Assembly (NCBI GenBank): GCA_035938395.1
Contig: DASZGY010000082.1
Coordinates: 1 to 28,338, forward strand
Length of the DNA stretch: 28,338 nt
Direction of reading: 5' to 3'
From: JALZAA01 sp035938395
Lineage (GTDB): Bacteria > Actinomycetota > Acidimicrobiia > IMCC26256 > JACDBD01
Under the pieces are notes generated by a model that was given only the letters and a program-made list of their open reading frames with translations, was not told the DNA's origin and ran no database searches. Shown one piece after another: positions 1 through 8,183 of the stretch. Both the position numbers and the translations under genes were made by a program. Every line of letters begins with the position of its first letter. Position 1 is the first letter of the stretch.

Positions 1-114
1 CGCAGGTATCGCCTATTTCCTCGCTCTAGCGTTCCGGTGATGCAGGGTCGCTGCAGGCTTTCCGCCCGCCGCCTTCGCGTTCAGTGCGCTAGACGGTTCA
101 AGTAGCCGACAAGT

Positions 115-141
115 CACGGGACCGGTTCGCCGGGACCCGTG
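115..141. other. Imperfect GC-rich hairpin
   Basis: CACGGG (115-120) pairs with CCCGTG (136-141). Inside, CGG (123-125) pairs with CCG (130-132) around a TTCG loop, leaving a small asymmetric internal loop. No T-run follows, so this is not a classical intrinsic terminator. It may end an upstream transcript or be a 5' element; its function is unknown. Confidence 0.35.
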
Positions 142-170
142 TTCCTTCGCAGCCTCCTGAACGCCGGACC

Positions 171-176
171 TACGAT
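171..176 (+). promoter_or_regulatory. Putative -10 box (TACGAT) for the DUF4177-like gene
   Basis: TACGAT fits the actinobacterial TANNNT consensus and ends 8 nt before the ATG at 185. Transcription would then begin at or next to the start codon, giving a leaderless mRNA, in line with the absence of a Shine-Dalgarno sequence. There is no convincing -35. Confidence 0.4.
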
Positions 177-184
177 CCGCCGCG

Positions 185-415
185 ATGACACGGTGGTCGT
201 ACCACGTCGAAGCGATGAACATCCCGGAGCGATGGTGGCGCAAGAAGCGTCAAGCCGACGAGTTGACCCGCTTCAACCAGCGCCTCAACAACCTCGGGTC
301 CGCTGGCTGGGAGCTGGTCGCCTACGCGGCAACGCCCATGACCGGCGTCTTCACGCAGAACGTCAAGGGCTACGCGTACCTGGCGCTGTTCAAACAGCCG
401 CTCCCCGAGCCGTGA
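185..415 (+). CDS. DUF4177-like small protein
   Basis: A 76-residue soluble protein. The core around residues 32-47 (LNNLGSAGWELVAY) is the hallmark of the small DUF4177 family, in which an N-terminal W-x-Y strand is followed by an LN.LG..GWELV helix-strand unit and a final strand (here YLALFKQPLP). The family has no established molecular function. The ATG at 185 is chosen because it includes the N-terminal WSYHV strand. No Shine-Dalgarno is visible, but a TACGAT box lies 8 nt upstream. Its stop codon overlaps the GTG of the methyltransferase gene (GTGA), so the two are probably translationally coupled. Confidence 0.75.
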   Translation: MTRWSYHVEAMNIPERWWRKKRQADELTRFNQRLNNLGSAGWELVAYAATPMTGVFTQNVKGYAYLALFKQPLPEP

Positions 416-1284
416 GACCGTTCCACTCACCTGGTGACGCGATCACCGAACGCCCCTGGCAGTCGTACGACTCGGTCGCCAACGAGTACGACCGCGCGTG
501 GCATACGAGCTTCGAGCAAGTCGCACGCGATCTCCTGGAGCTCGTCGCGCTCGAACCCGACGAGGCGATGCTCGACGTCGGTACGGGAACCGGCGTGGTC
601 GCCGCCGCCGCGCTCGAACGCGCCGACAGCCCGGTCATCGTCGGCGTCGACCCGTCGCTGCCGATGCTCCAGCTCGCCCGCGACCACATCGCTGCTCCCC
701 TGGCCGCCGCCCGGGTACCCGGCCTGCCGTTTCCGGCGCGCACGTTCGACGTCGTCGTCGCCAATCTCGTCGTCTCCCACGTGGAGCGCTACGACACTGC
801 GCTCGCCGACATGGTGCGGGCCCTCCGCCCGGGCGGGCGGCTCGGCGTCACGGCGTGGGGAACGCTCGACGACGAGCCGGTCGACGACGGGCAGCAGCGC
901 CAGCTCACGGGCATCTGGACCTCGGTTGCCGGTCGCTTCGTCGACATCGACGCTGCAAGCGAAGTCATCGCGGCTGCGGTCCCGTGGGAGGCATGGTTCG
1001 GCGACGCTGCTCGCCTGCGCGCCGCGCTGGAGGGAAGCGGCCTCCGAAGCGTCGACCTCGGGTCGCGGACGTACCGCCGTTGCGTCTCGCAACGAGAAGC
1101 ACTCGCCGGCTCCGAAATCAGCTTCTGGGGCCGCTACCTGCGGCACAACCTGGGCGACGCGGGGTGGGCTCGGTTCCGCCGGGAGGTCGCCGCCGCTGCC
1201 GCCCTGGCGCTCCCCGACCCGATCACCCGCGTCGACCAGCTGTTGATCGGCGTGGGCACGAAACGTTTCGAGACGCGCCCGTAG
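412..1284 (+). CDS. Class I SAM-dependent methyltransferase
   Basis: A 290-residue protein with the Rossmann-type methyltransferase core. Motif I is LDVGTGTG at about residues 54-61, an acidic residue ends the second strand (GVDPS), and PFPARTFDVVVANLVVSHV followed by LRPGGRLGVTAWG matches the UbiE/Methyltransf_11 pattern. The N-terminal WQSYDSVANEYDRAW segment is the usual entry helix of this group. The substrate cannot be deduced; it is probably a small molecule. The GTG at 412 is chosen because it overlaps the TGA of the preceding gene; the reading frame stays open further upstream but there it overlaps the DUF4177-like gene. The stop at 1284 lies inside the likely -10 box of the next gene. 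Confidence 0.85.
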   Translation: MRPFHSPGDAITERPWQSYDSVANEYDRAWHTSFEQVARDLLELVALEPDEAMLDVGTGTGVVAAAALERADSPVIVGVDPSLPMLQLARDHIAAPLAAARVPGLPFPARTFDVVVANLVVSHVERYDTALADMVRALRPGGRLGVTAWGTLDDEPVDDGQQRQLTGIWTSVAGRFVDIDAASEVIAAAVPWEAWFGDAARLRAALEGSGLRSVDLGSRTYRRCVSQREALAGSEISFWGRYLRHNLGDAGWARFRREVAAAAALALPDPITRVDQLLIGVGTKRFETRP

Positions 1285-1287
1285 ACT
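1282..1287 (+). promoter_or_regulatory. Putative -10 box (TAGACT) for the peptidase gene
   Basis: TAGACT overlaps the TAG stop codon of the methyltransferase and ends 8 nt before the GTG at 1296. The position fits a leaderless transcript. No Shine-Dalgarno and no clear -35 are visible. Confidence 0.35.
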
Positions 1288-1295
1288 CCGCGGTC

Positions 1296-2876
1296 GTGTC
1301 AGACGCGGACCGGCTCGTCGCCCTCCTCGAAGCCAAGCTCCGCCCGCTCGACACCGCGCTCGCCGAAGCGTGGTGGGAGACGAACACTCGCGCCTCACCC
1401 GAAGCGGCAGAGCGCCGGGAGCGCATCGAGCTGGAGCGACGCGAGCTGCTCGGCGACCCGGACGCGTTCGGAGCGATCGAGGCGGCGCGCCGGAAGGCGG
1501 ACGAGTTCGACCCTCTTGTCGCCCGGCAGCTCGACGTGCTCCACGACGCGTTCGCCCCGCACCAGATCGACGCCCAGCTTCGGCGGCAGATCGTCGAGCT
1601 GGAGGTCGAGGTCGAGACGACGTTCAACACGTTCCGCGGCGAGATCGACGGCCGGCGCGTCGACGACAACGCCATCGCCGATGTGCTGCGGACGAGCGAC
1701 GACTCGGCGGCGCGGCGGGCGGCGTGGGACGCGTCGAAGCAGGTCGGCGCCGAGGTAGCCGACCGCGTCCGCGAGCTCGCCCGGCTCCGGAACGAGGCGG
1801 CGAGGCGGCTCGGCTACCGCGACCACTTCGCCCTCGCGCTCGCCACCAGCGAGCTCGACGAAGGACGCCTCTTCGCCACCCTCGACGAAGTTGAGCAGGC
1901 GACCGGAGAGCCGTTCGGCGAATGGAAGGCGCGCCTCGACGCCACACTCTCCGAACGGTTCGGCTGCGAGCCCGCCGATCTCCGGCCGTGGCACCTCGAC
2001 GACCCCTTCTTCCAGGACCCGCCGATCAGCGGTGCCGTCGACCTCGATCCTCTCCTCGAGCACGCCGACGTCGAAGCCCTCACCGTGCGCAGCTACGACG
2101 GCCTCGGCCTCGACACGCGGCCCGTCCTCGCCCGCAGCGACCTCTACGCGCGCGAGGGGAAGAGTCAGCACGCCTTCTGCATCCACGTCGACCGCGAGGG
2201 CGACGTGCGGGTGCTCTGCAACGTCGAGCCCAACGAACGGTGGACCGAGACGATGCTCCACGAGTTCGGCCACGCCGTCTACGACCGCGAGCTCGACCCC
2301 TCGCTCCCCTGGCTTCTCCGGGAGCCCGCCCACGCCCTGACGACCGAAGGCGTCGCCATGCTGTTCGGTCGCCTGGCCCGCGATCCGCGCTGGCTGGCCA
2401 CCGTCGCGGGGATCGGCGCCGCCGACGTCGAGGCGCTCACCACCCCTCTCGCCGAGGCGCGGCGAGCGGCGCTGCTCGTGTTCGCCCGCTGGGTGCTCGT
2501 CATGACCAACTTCGAGCGTGGCCTCTACGCCGATCCGGATGCCGACCACGACGCGCGCTGGTGGGAACTGGTCGAGCGGTTCCAGCGGGTCCGGCGTCCC
2601 GACGGGCGGCACGCGCCGGACTGGGCGGCGAAGATCCACCTCACCGTGGCGCCCGTCTATTACCAGAACTACCTCTACGGCGAGCTCGTCGCCTCCCAGC
2701 TCCAGGCGACGCTCGACACGCGCGCCGGGGGTGTCGTCGACGAGCCCGCCGCCGGCCGGCTCCTGGTCGACGAGGTCTTCCGCCCCGGGGCGTCGCTGCG
2801 TTGGGACCGTCTCGTCGAACGCGCGACCGGCGAGCCGCTCACCGCCTCGCATCTGGCCCGCCAGCTCGCGGCCTGA
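1296..2876 (+). CDS. M3/M2-like zinc metallopeptidase
   Basis: A 526-residue, largely helical, highly charged protein with a gluzincin active site. The zinc motif HEFGH is at residues 322-326 (two His ligands and catalytic Glu323). The second-helix Glu is probably E351 in LTTEGVAMLFG. The helical N-terminal half, the HEFGHAVY signature and a late tyrosine-rich segment (VAPVYYQNYLYGEL, near residue 455) resemble oligopeptidase F/thimet (M3) and angiotensin-converting-enzyme-like (M2) peptidases. It is somewhat shorter than most of these. It has no signal peptide, so it is probably a cytoplasmic oligopeptidase. The GTG at 1296 follows a TAGACT box; the long upstream extension of the frame is a shadow of the methyltransferase gene. 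The next gene starts 2 nt after the stop. The fold assignment is firm; the exact subfamily is not. Confidence 0.85.
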   Translation: MSDADRLVALLEAKLRPLDTALAEAWWETNTRASPEAAERRERIELERRELLGDPDAFGAIEAARRKADEFDPLVARQLDVLHDAFAPHQIDAQLRRQIVELEVEVETTFNTFRGEIDGRRVDDNAIADVLRTSDDSAARRAAWDASKQVGAEVADRVRELARLRNEAARRLGYRDHFALALATSELDEGRLFATLDEVEQATGEPFGEWKARLDATLSERFGCEPADLRPWHLDDPFFQDPPISGAVDLDPLLEHADVEALTVRSYDGLGLDTRPVLARSDLYAREGKSQHAFCIHVDREGDVRVLCNVEPNERWTETMLHEFGHAVYDRELDPSLPWLLREPAHALTTEGVAMLFGRLARDPRWLATVAGIGAADVEALTTPLAEARRAALLVFARWVLVMTNFERGLYADPDADHDARWWELVERFQRVRRPDGRHAPDWAAKIHLTVAPVYYQNYLYGELVASQLQATLDTRAGGVVDEPAAGRLLVDEVFRPGASLRWDRLVERATGEPLTASHLARQLAA

Positions 2877-2878
2877 CC

Positions 2879-3679
2879 ATGGACCTCGGACTCGCCGACC
2901 GGGCGATCTGCATCGCCGGCGGGTCGCGCGGCATGGGACGCGCCGCCGCCGACCTCCTCGCGGCGGAGGGCTGTCGCGTCGCGGTACTCGGTCGTCACGA
3001 CGCCGACGTCCGCCCGGCCGAGGACGACCTGATCGCGGCGGGCGCGCCCGACGCCGTCGGCCTGCAATGCGACCTCCTCGACACCGGCGAGGTCGAAGCC
3101 GCGTTCACGTTCCTCGACGAGCGTTGGGGCGAGCTCAACGGCGTCATCAACGCAGCCGGCCCGTCCCGTGTCGGCGCGCTCGACGACCTGACGGAGAACG
3201 AATGGCTCGAGGACTTCGATGTCGGCGTCGTCTCGATGATCCGCACCGTGCGGGCCGCCCTTCCGTTGCTGCGCAAGGCGACTTTCGCCCGCATCGTGAA
3301 CCTCGCCGAAGCGTCGATCCGTCACCAGAGCCCCGGCCTCATCGCCCACACCGCCGCCAACGCCGCGATGGCCAGCGCGTCGAAGAACCTCGCCCGCGCG
3401 CTCGCGCCCGAGGGCATCCTCGTGAACACGGTGTGCCCGGGCACCGTGATGTCGCCGGCGCTCGAGCAGTACCTCACGGAGACCGACCCGAGGGGCCTCC
3501 CCGAAGGCCCGCTCGAGGCGGGATACGCGGCCATCGTGCGCGAGTTCGGCGCCGAGAACGACCTCGGCCGGGTCGGGCTGCCCGAGGAAGTCGCCGCGGT
3601 GGCGGTGTTCCTGTGCTCGGAAGCGGTGAGCTTCGTCTCCGGGGCGACGATCCCGGTCGACGGCGGCACCGACTTCTGA
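2879..3679 (+). CDS. SDR-fold protein lacking the catalytic residues
   Basis: A 266-residue protein with the overall short-chain dehydrogenase/reductase layout. The cofactor loop AGGSRGMG (about residues 14-21), the NAAG element, the PG loop after the active site (NTVCPGTVMSPALEQYL) and the C-terminal SGATIPVDGG are all present. The catalytic set is not: the position of the active-site Tyr is His157 (CAC), the Lys four residues later is Asn161 (AAC), and the Ser position 13 residues before Tyr is Glu144 (GAA). The fold and dinucleotide pocket look intact and the frame has no break, so this looks like a pseudoenzyme or an SDR with different chemistry rather than a decaying gene. It begins 2 nt after the peptidase stop, so the two are probably cotranscribed. 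Confidence 0.85.
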   Translation: MDLGLADRAICIAGGSRGMGRAAADLLAAEGCRVAVLGRHDADVRPAEDDLIAAGAPDAVGLQCDLLDTGEVEAAFTFLDERWGELNGVINAAGPSRVGALDDLTENEWLEDFDVGVVSMIRTVRAALPLLRKATFARIVNLAEASIRHQSPGLIAHTAANAAMASASKNLARALAPEGILVNTVCPGTVMSPALEQYLTETDPRGLPEGPLEAGYAAIVREFGAENDLGRVGLPEEVAAVAVFLCSEAVSFVSGATIPVDGGTDF

Positions 3680-3730
3680 CGTGTGCGACGCGCCAAGCTC
3701 GGCGTGACTTCACGCCCCCGGCCGGCCGAC

Positions 3731-3736
3731 TAGGTT
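3731..3736 (+). promoter_or_regulatory. Putative -10 box (TAGGTT) for the acyl-CoA synthetase gene
   Basis: TAGGTT lies in the 66-nt gap after the SDR gene and ends 9 nt before the ATG at 3746. The geometry suits a leaderless or nearly leaderless mRNA. A TGACTT at 3705-3710 could be a -35, but its 20-nt spacing is long. Confidence 0.35.
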
Positions 3737-3745
3737 CGACGGGCT

Positions 3746-5359
3746 ATGCAATACAACCTGGCTGATCTCTGGGAACGGGTGGTCGACACCGTTCCCGAGC
3801 GCGAGTCGCTCATCTGCGGCGACCGGCGCCTGACCTACGCCCAGGCCGACGAGCGGGCGAATCGCCTCGCCCACCATCTTGCCGAGCAGGGCGTCGGCCC
3901 CGGTGATCACGTCGCTCTCTATCTCTATAACGGGACCGAATACGTCGAGGGGATGCTGGCGGCGTTCAAGCTCCGAGCCGTCCCTGTCAACGTGAACTAC
4001 CGCTACGTCGAGGAGGAGCTGCGGTACCTGCTCGACGACTCCGACTCCAAGGCGATCGTGTTCCACCGCGAGTTCGCGCCGAAGCTCGAAGCCGTACGGA
4101 GCGAGCTTCCGCTGCTGCAGACGTTCGTCGCCGTGGAGGACGGATCCGCGGCCAGGCTCGACACACTCGCGGCCGTCGATTACGAGCAGGCGCTCGCCGG
4201 CGCGTCGCCCGAGCGCGCCTTCGAGCAGCGCTCCCCCGACGACCTCTACATCCTCTACACCGGAGGCACGACGGGCATGCCCAAAGGCGTCATGTGGCGC
4301 GCCGAGGACATCTTCTTCGGCGCCCTCGGCGGCGGCGGCATCGGGAACGAGATCACCCGACCCGAGGAGATCGCCGACCGCGCCCGGGAAGGACGCACCC
4401 GCTGCCTGCCGGCGTGCCCGTTCATGCACGGAACCGCGCACTGGATGGCCTTCGCCGCGCTGTTCACCGGCGGGTGCGTCGTGATCTCCCCCGAGCGCAG
4501 CCTCGAGCCGACGCGGCTCTGGGAGCTCGTCGCCCGCGAGCAGGTGAACTTCCTCGTGATCGTGGGCGACGCCTTCGCCCGACCGTTGGTGGAAGCGCTC
4601 GACGATCTCGACCCGGCGGTCGACGTGTCGTGCTGCAGCGTGATCCTCTCTGGCGGCGCGATCCTGTCGCCGTCCGTGAAGACGCGGCTGGCCGAGAAAC
4701 TGCCCGCCAGCCTCGTCGTCGACGGGTACGGGTCGTCGGAGTCGGGTGGCCAGGGCCAGTCGATCACTTCCGCAGGCGCGACCGTGCACGAGGCCCCGCG
4801 CTTCTCCGTGAACGCCGAGACGACCGTGCTCGACGACGAGCTCCGCCCGGCGCCGGTCGGCGTCGTCGGCAAGCTCGCCCGCCGGGGCCGCATCCCGCTC
4901 GGCTACTACAAGGACGAGCAGAAGACCGCGGCCACGTTCCCAGTGGTCGACGGCGTGCGGTGGTCGGTGCCGGGCGACCACGCCCGCATCGAGGAGGACG
5001 GCACCATCACGCTGCTGGGCCGGGGCTCGGTGTCGATCAACACCGGCGGCGAGAAGGTGTACCCCGAAGAGGTCGAGGCGGCGTTGAAGGCCCACCCCAT
5101 GGTGTTCGACGCCGTCGTCGTGGGCGTGCCCGACAGCCGGTGGGGTGAGCGCGTCGTCGCCGTCGTGCAACCCCGCGACGGTGCCGCGCCGCAGCTCGAC
5201 GAGCTCGACGCGCACGTCCGCGAGCACGTCGCCGGGTACAAGGCGCCGCGCGACGTCGTGTTGGTCGACGAGATCGTGCGCTCGCCGTCGGGCAAGCCGG
5301 ACTACCGGTGGGCGAAGGCCACCGCCACCGAACGGCTCGGGACGGGCGCCGCGCGCTAG
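3746..5359 (+). CDS. Acyl-CoA synthetase (AMP-binding, FadD-like)
   Basis: A 537-residue ANL-superfamily enzyme expected to activate a carboxylic acid with ATP and transfer the acyl group to CoA. The AMP-binding P-loop YTGGTTGMPKG is at residues 171-181 and is followed by GVMWRAEDIFFGALGG, typical of actinobacterial FadD-type synthetases. The later VDGYGSSESGG, PGDHARIEEDGTITLLGR and GGEKVYPEEVE motifs cover the adenine, hinge and A8 regions. The conserved A10 lysine is K517 in SPSGKPDYRW. The length is normal for the family. The acyl substrate cannot be assigned; fatty or steroid-derived acids are plausible from family knowledge. It follows an SDR pseudoenzyme and precedes the DUF255 gene by 18 nt. 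Confidence 0.93.
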   Translation: MQYNLADLWERVVDTVPERESLICGDRRLTYAQADERANRLAHHLAEQGVGPGDHVALYLYNGTEYVEGMLAAFKLRAVPVNVNYRYVEEELRYLLDDSDSKAIVFHREFAPKLEAVRSELPLLQTFVAVEDGSAARLDTLAAVDYEQALAGASPERAFEQRSPDDLYILYTGGTTGMPKGVMWRAEDIFFGALGGGGIGNEITRPEEIADRAREGRTRCLPACPFMHGTAHWMAFAALFTGGCVVISPERSLEPTRLWELVAREQVNFLVIVGDAFARPLVEALDDLDPAVDVSCCSVILSGGAILSPSVKTRLAEKLPASLVVDGYGSSESGGQGQSITSAGATVHEAPRFSVNAETTVLDDELRPAPVGVVGKLARRGRIPLGYYKDEQKTAATFPVVDGVRWSVPGDHARIEEDGTITLLGRGSVSINTGGEKVYPEEVEAALKAHPMVFDAVVVGVPDSRWGERVVAVVQPRDGAAPQLDELDAHVREHVAGYKAPRDVVLVDEIVRSPSGKPDYRWAKATATERLGTGAAR

Positions 5360-5364
5360 GCCGA

Positions 5365-5370
5365 TACCCT
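5365..5370 (+). promoter_or_regulatory. Putative -10 box (TACCCT) for the DUF255 gene
   Basis: TACCCT lies in the 18-nt gap after the acyl-CoA synthetase and ends 7 nt before the GTG at 5378. That is the ideal distance for transcription starting at the start codon. No -35 is recognisable. Confidence 0.4.
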
Positions 5371-5377
5371 CGACGCG

Positions 5378-7426
5378 GTGAACCGCCTCGCCGGCGAGAC
5401 GAGCCCGTATCTCCGCCAGCACGCCGACAACCCCGTCGACTGGTACCCGTGGGGCGACGAGGCCTTCGAGAAGGCACGCGCCGAGGACAAGCCGGTGCTC
5501 CTCTCGGTCGGCTACTCGTCGTGCCACTGGTGTCACGTCATGGCGCACGAGAGCTTCGAGGACCCGGACGTGGCGGCGGTGATGAACCGCCTGGTCGTCA
5601 GCGTGAAGGTCGACCGCGAGGAGCGGCCCGACGTCGACGGCATCTACATGCAAGCGGTACAGGCCATGACCGGCCGGGGCGGGTGGCCGATGACCGTCTT
5701 CCTCGACCCCGAGGGCCGGCCGTTCTTCGGTGGGACGTACTTCCCCAAGGAGGAGCGTCACGGCATGCCGGGGTTCGTCACCGTGCTCGACGCGATCGAC
5801 GAAGCGTGGCGCGGGCGGCGCGACGACCTCCTCGAGCAGGCCGGGAAGCTCACGAAGGCGCTCGAGCGCGCTGGCAGCTTGGGCGCGACCGGCGACGGGC
5901 CCGCGCCCTCGCCCGAGATCCTCGCCCGCGGCTACGAGTCGGTCCGGTCGCAGTACGACCCGCAGTTCGGCGGGTTCGGGCCGGCGCCGAAGTTCCCCCA
6001 GGCGATGACGGTCGACTTCCTCTTGCGCACCTTCGTCCGCAACCAGGCGCCCGAGACGCTCGACATGGTGCGTGTGTCGCTCGACGCCATGGCCGCCGGG
6101 GGGATGTACGACCACGTCGGCGGCGGCTTCCATCGCTACTCGACCGACGCCCACTGGCTCGTCCCTCACTTCGAGAAGATGCTGTACGACCAGGCGCTGC
6201 TCACGAGTGCGTACCTGCACGCGCACCTCGTCACGGGCGAGCCGCGGTACCGGCGCGTCGTCGAGGAGACGATCGAGTACGTGCTGCGCGACCTGCGTCA
6301 CCGGCAGGGCGGCTTCTTCTCGGCCGAGGACGCCGACTCGGAGGGCGTCGAGGGCAAGTTCTACCTATGGTCCCTCGACGAGATCGAGCGCATCGCCGGC
6401 GACGACGCGCCTGATGTCGTCCGCTACTTCGGTGTGACCGAGGGCGGCAACTTCGAGGATCCGCACACCGGCTACCGCGGCAACATCCTCCATGTCGTGG
6501 ACCGGACCGAGGACCCACCCGATGCCGTGTCGCGCGCCGTGCCCACGCTGTTCGCCGCACGGGAGAGACGCGTCCGTCCCGGACTCGACGACAAGGTGCT
6601 GCTGGCCTGGAACGCGTTGTTCCTGCGGTCGCTGGCCGAGGCGGCGGCCGCGTTCGAGCGGGACGACTGGATGGACGCGGCCCGCCGCAACGCGCGGTTC
6701 CTGCTGACTGACCTGCGGCGCGACGACGAGCGGCTCCTGCGCTCGTGGCAGGACGGCCGCGCCAATCACCTCGCCTACGCCGAGGACTACGCCGCGTTGC
6801 TGGAGGCACTCGTGACGCTGTCCGAGGTCGACGACGTGGCCTGGTTGGGGGACGCCCGGTGGGTGGCCGACGAGATGCTACGGCTCTTCCACGACGACGA
6901 GGGCGGCGGCTTCTTCACGACCGGCGTCGATGCCGAGTCGCTCATCGTGCGGCCGAAGGAGTACCAGGACAACGCGACGCCGGCCGAGAACTCGCTCGCG
7001 TCGAGCGGGCTCCTCCGGTTGGCCGCGCTCACGGGAGTGGGCCGCTACGAGGTTCCCGCCGAAGAGGTGCTCCGGTTGCTGGGCCCTGTGCTCGCCGAGC
7101 ACGCGAGCGCGTTCGCGTATCTCCTTGGCGCGCTGGAGCGTTTGGTGACACCACCGCTCGAGGTGGCGGTCATCGGCGACGCCGGCGCCGAGACCGACGC
7201 GCTCCGGCGCGAGGTGCACGGACGGCTGTTGCCGGCCGCGGTCACGGTCAGTGCCGCGCCCGGAGCCGGCGCCCACGTCACACCGCTCCTCGAGGACCGC
7301 GCGCTCGTCGACGGGAAGCCCTCCGCGTACGTCTGCGAGCACTTCGCCTGCCGGCGGCCGGTCACGTCGCCCGAGGACCTTCGAGCGGAGCTCGACGCCG
7401 CCCTCGCGGCACGGCGCGGCGGCTGA
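5378..7426 (+). CDS. Thioredoxin-domain DUF255 protein (SSP411/YyaL family)
   Basis: A 682-residue protein. Residues 1 to about 160 are the Thioredox_DsbH/DUF255 domain, with the family opening NRLAGETSPYLRQHADNPVDWYPW and the redox motif C49-H-W-C52. The rest is the (alpha/alpha)6-barrel part, with PKFPQA, YDHVGGGFHRYSTD, HFEKMLYDQA and YRGNILH, all standard in this family (human SPATA20, Bacillus YyaL). The biochemical role is not settled; a thiol-redox or sugar-processing function has been suggested for the fold. The length is normal and there are no breaks. The GTG start is preceded by a TACCCT box and no Shine-Dalgarno. Its stop is only 3 nt from the end of the convergent gene. Confidence 0.93.
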   Translation: MNRLAGETSPYLRQHADNPVDWYPWGDEAFEKARAEDKPVLLSVGYSSCHWCHVMAHESFEDPDVAAVMNRLVVSVKVDREERPDVDGIYMQAVQAMTGRGGWPMTVFLDPEGRPFFGGTYFPKEERHGMPGFVTVLDAIDEAWRGRRDDLLEQAGKLTKALERAGSLGATGDGPAPSPEILARGYESVRSQYDPQFGGFGPAPKFPQAMTVDFLLRTFVRNQAPETLDMVRVSLDAMAAGGMYDHVGGGFHRYSTDAHWLVPHFEKMLYDQALLTSAYLHAHLVTGEPRYRRVVEETIEYVLRDLRHRQGGFFSAEDADSEGVEGKFYLWSLDEIERIAGDDAPDVVRYFGVTEGGNFEDPHTGYRGNILHVVDRTEDPPDAVSRAVPTLFAARERRVRPGLDDKVLLAWNALFLRSLAEAAAAFERDDWMDAARRNARFLLTDLRRDDERLLRSWQDGRANHLAYAEDYAALLEALVTLSEVDDVAWLGDARWVADEMLRLFHDDEGGGFFTTGVDAESLIVRPKEYQDNATPAENSLASSGLLRLAALTGVGRYEVPAEEVLRLLGPVLAEHASAFAYLLGALERLVTPPLEVAVIGDAGAETDALRREVHGRLLPAAVTVSAAPGAGAHVTPLLEDRALVDGKPSAYVCEHFACRRPVTSPEDLRAELDAALAARRGG

Positions 7427-7429
7427 GCG

Positions 7430-8104
7430 CTACTTGCGCGTCTTGGGCGGCGAGAGGCCGTCGGACAGCGCCTCGGCCGTCGCCCAGCCGAACGCGATGA
7501 CGGCCTCGCCCTTGTGCGGCTTGACGGTGCCGACGACCTCGGCGGCGGCCTTGCCGCCCGCCTTCACCGCGCTCGAGTGCAGCACGGCCGCAGAGGCGCC
7601 GTTCGCCTTCAGCCGGAACTTGCGATCGTCGTAGCGGCCGTCGCAGCCGAAGCGGCGGGCGAGCCGCCGGCCCCACGCCCGCTCCTCACCGGTCGGCGAG
7701 TACCTCGGGCGCGGGCACACGTCTGCGAGTGAGTTGAGCAGTGCGTACGACGACGGATGCGCGAACCGCCCGGCGACGAGCACGTCCTCGTCGGGGAACG
7801 AGATGGCAGCACGGCGGTACAGCTCGCCGACAAGCTGGTCGAGCGCGAGGCGCGCCTGGCGGCCGCGGCGGATGGCGCCGAGCCCCCAGAGGATGCACGG
7901 CGTGCCGCCGATCCGCTCGAGGGAGCCGAAGAGGAAGCCGTGGAGCTCGTCGTCGGCGGTGGTGCGGGTCACGAGGGGGAACCGCTCGATGTGGTCGTCG
8001 AGCGCATCGTCCTTCAGGGGCAGCTCGACCGAAACGAGGAGCTGGCCGAACTCGTCGAGCTCGGCCGGCTTGAGCGAGAGGGAATCCCGTGACTCAACCC
8101 GCAT
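7430..8104 (-). CDS. Unrecognised protein with possible GNAT-like features
   Basis: A 224-residue soluble protein I do not recognise. The middle (about 55-140) has a pattern reminiscent of GNAT acetyltransferases: a strand ending ILWGLGAIRRGRQARLALDQLVGELYRRA, which could be a loop plus helix for an acyl donor, then a strand and VAGRFAHPSSYALL, then PRPRYSPTGEE. The C-terminal part is Lys-rich and ends SPPKTRK. This is weak resemblance, not an assignment. The ATG at 8104 is the first in frame; a weak CACAAT box lies 9 nt upstream on this strand, and a perfect TTGACCG inverted repeat lies about 46 nt upstream. Codon use matches its neighbours, which supports a real gene. Confidence 0.65.
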   Translation of the reverse strand: MRVESRDSLSLKPAELDEFGQLLVSVELPLKDDALDDHIERFPLVTRTTADDELHGFLFGSLERIGGTPCILWGLGAIRRGRQARLALDQLVGELYRRAAISFPDEDVLVAGRFAHPSSYALLNSLADVCPRPRYSPTGEERAWGRRLARRFGCDGRYDDRKFRLKANGASAAVLHSSAVKAGGKAAAEVVGTVKPHKGEAVIAFGWATAEALSDGLSPPKTRK

Positions 8105-8149
8105 GGCCGAGACATTGTGGCCTACGGCCGCGGGACCTCACCAGTCGAG

Positions 8150-8165
8150 TTGACCGCCCGGTCAA
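8150..8165. promoter_or_regulatory. Perfect inverted repeat TTGACCG-CC-CGGTCAA, possible operator
   Basis: A 16-bp site with 7-bp perfect arms and a 2-nt centre, lying between the SnoaL-like gene and the unknown gene, both on the minus strand. Spaced palindromes of the TTGACC/GGTCAA type are common targets of TetR-family repressors. It also contains TTGACC on both strands, so it could cover a -35 element. No regulator gene of this class is in the window. Confidence 0.4.
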
Positions 8166-8183
8166 GCGCCCTGGTCACCGGGG

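Larger units (their letters stand above)
1..184. other. Intergenic leader region without a supported gene
   Basis: I find no coding region I can support here; the short reading frames have no recognisable protein. It contains an imperfect hairpin (115-141) and a TACGAT box just ahead of the first gene, both listed separately. A GGTTCAA string near 95 resembles a tRNA T-loop, but no acceptor or anticodon arms can be built around it. Confidence 0.5.

Noticed and set aside
80..141. Possible tRNA remnant around the GGTTCAA string
   Set aside because: No acceptor stem, D-arm or anticodon arm can be folded around it; the nearby hairpin is independent of a cloverleaf.
2879..3679. Treating the catalytically altered SDR as a pseudogene
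   Set aside because: The frame is full length and unbroken, codon use matches neighbours, and the cofactor motifs are kept; this fits a maintained gene better than decay.
3710..6301. An 863-codon minus-strand open frame opposite the acyl-CoA synthetase and DUF255 genes
   Set aside because: It spans two confident genes and their junction, has low-complexity composition and no domain; a typical high-GC antisense artefact.
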